A program made the position numbers and the translations under genes. From assembly GCA_033964015.1 (NCBI GenBank), contig CM066919.1, positions 30,595,459 through 30,659,458 on the forward strand: a stretch of DNA of 64,000 nt, given 5' to 3'. Shown here piece by piece: positions 63,792 to 64,000 of the stretch; position 1 is the stretch's first letter, and each line of letters opens with the position of its first letter. The DNA comes from Scolanthus callimorphus (taxonomy: Eukaryota > Cnidaria > Anthozoa > Actiniaria > Edwardsiidae). The notes under the pieces were generated by a model that had not been told where the DNA came from, did no database searches, and worked only from the letters and a program-made list of their open reading frames with translations.

Positions 63792-64000
63792 ATCACATTT
63801 GGGCAACATTTACGTTACTTGACTGGTATTCAGAGGCTCCCCAAGGAGAAGAAAAAATAATAAACGTTCAAAAGTACAAAGGAAAACTATGAGGCTCTAA
63901 AAAAAGTGTAAAATTCCAGCAGCTTTTGTCGGTCAACTTTCTAACGAAGTCTCGCTGTTATTGTAAAGACGTAGATTTATATCTGTTATGCAACACCAAA

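Noticed and set aside
1..64000. CRISPR arrays, bacterial operons, phage or viral genes
   Set aside because: Tandem arrays lack spacer structure; gene architecture is intron-containing metazoan; no viral proteins recognised.

Overview
The window looks like a cnidarian nuclear genome, most likely an anthozoan (coral or sea anemone). It has AT-rich introns, numerous short-stem foldback transposons, a CR1-like reverse transcriptase fragment, and secreted proteins assembled from SUEL (galactose/rhamnose-binding) lectin, VWA and laminin-G-like modules on phase-1 exons. No species can be named from sequence alone. I resolve three protein-coding genes, all on the minus strand in one tandem cluster. 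The plus strand shows no credible protein gene.

The main content is a gene of about 37 kb (59817 down to 22481). I reconstruct 26 coding exons whose splice phases chain from a signal-peptide ATG to a stop, about 3,220 residues in total. Order of parts: signal peptide and acidic pro-segment; Tyr/Gly/Gln-rich repeats; Lys/Ala/Pro-rich block; acidic block; VWA domain; Cys and Pro-Arg linkers; four laminin-G-like (LamG) domains joined by tiny Pro-rich exons; an Arg/Lys-rich, nearly proline-free helical rod of about 1,370 residues on two exons; one more LamG domain on three exons; and a short acidic tail. I know of no described family with this architecture. It is the best candidate here for an undescribed system, for example an extracellular matrix, adhesive, cuticle or capsule protein. 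That function is inference.

Downstream on the same strand are two tandem paralogues encoding secreted double-SUEL lectins (18881-16653 and 10018-5864). They share exon layout but differ by one intron, and the second gains a long charged tail by splicing to an extra exon. A foldback transposon supplies the stop codon of the first.

Two inverted, conserved copies of a probable polymerase III small-RNA unit lie at about 6850-7175 (minus) and 19350-19641 (plus). Each has an upstream conserved element, a TATA box and a T-run. Introns and intergenic DNA are packed with foldback MITEs, three long inverted repeats (26.1-27.2, 27.3-28.6 and 61.5-63.8 kb), a 59-bp minisatellite and a 128-bp satellite loaded with TGACGTCA and CACGTG palindromes.

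At about 17 places the coding exons need one extra base, nearly always in a homopolymer and always in the deletion direction. Adding it restores frame, domain continuity and splice phase. I read this as under-called homopolymers in the assembly rather than pseudogene decay.

Region by region: 1-5863 repeats; 5864-10040 lectin gene B; 10040-16650 intergenic; 16653-18895 lectin gene A; 18896-22480 intergenic with the plus-strand ncRNA candidate; 22481-59823 the giant gene; 59824-64000 upstream DNA and a long inverted repeat.
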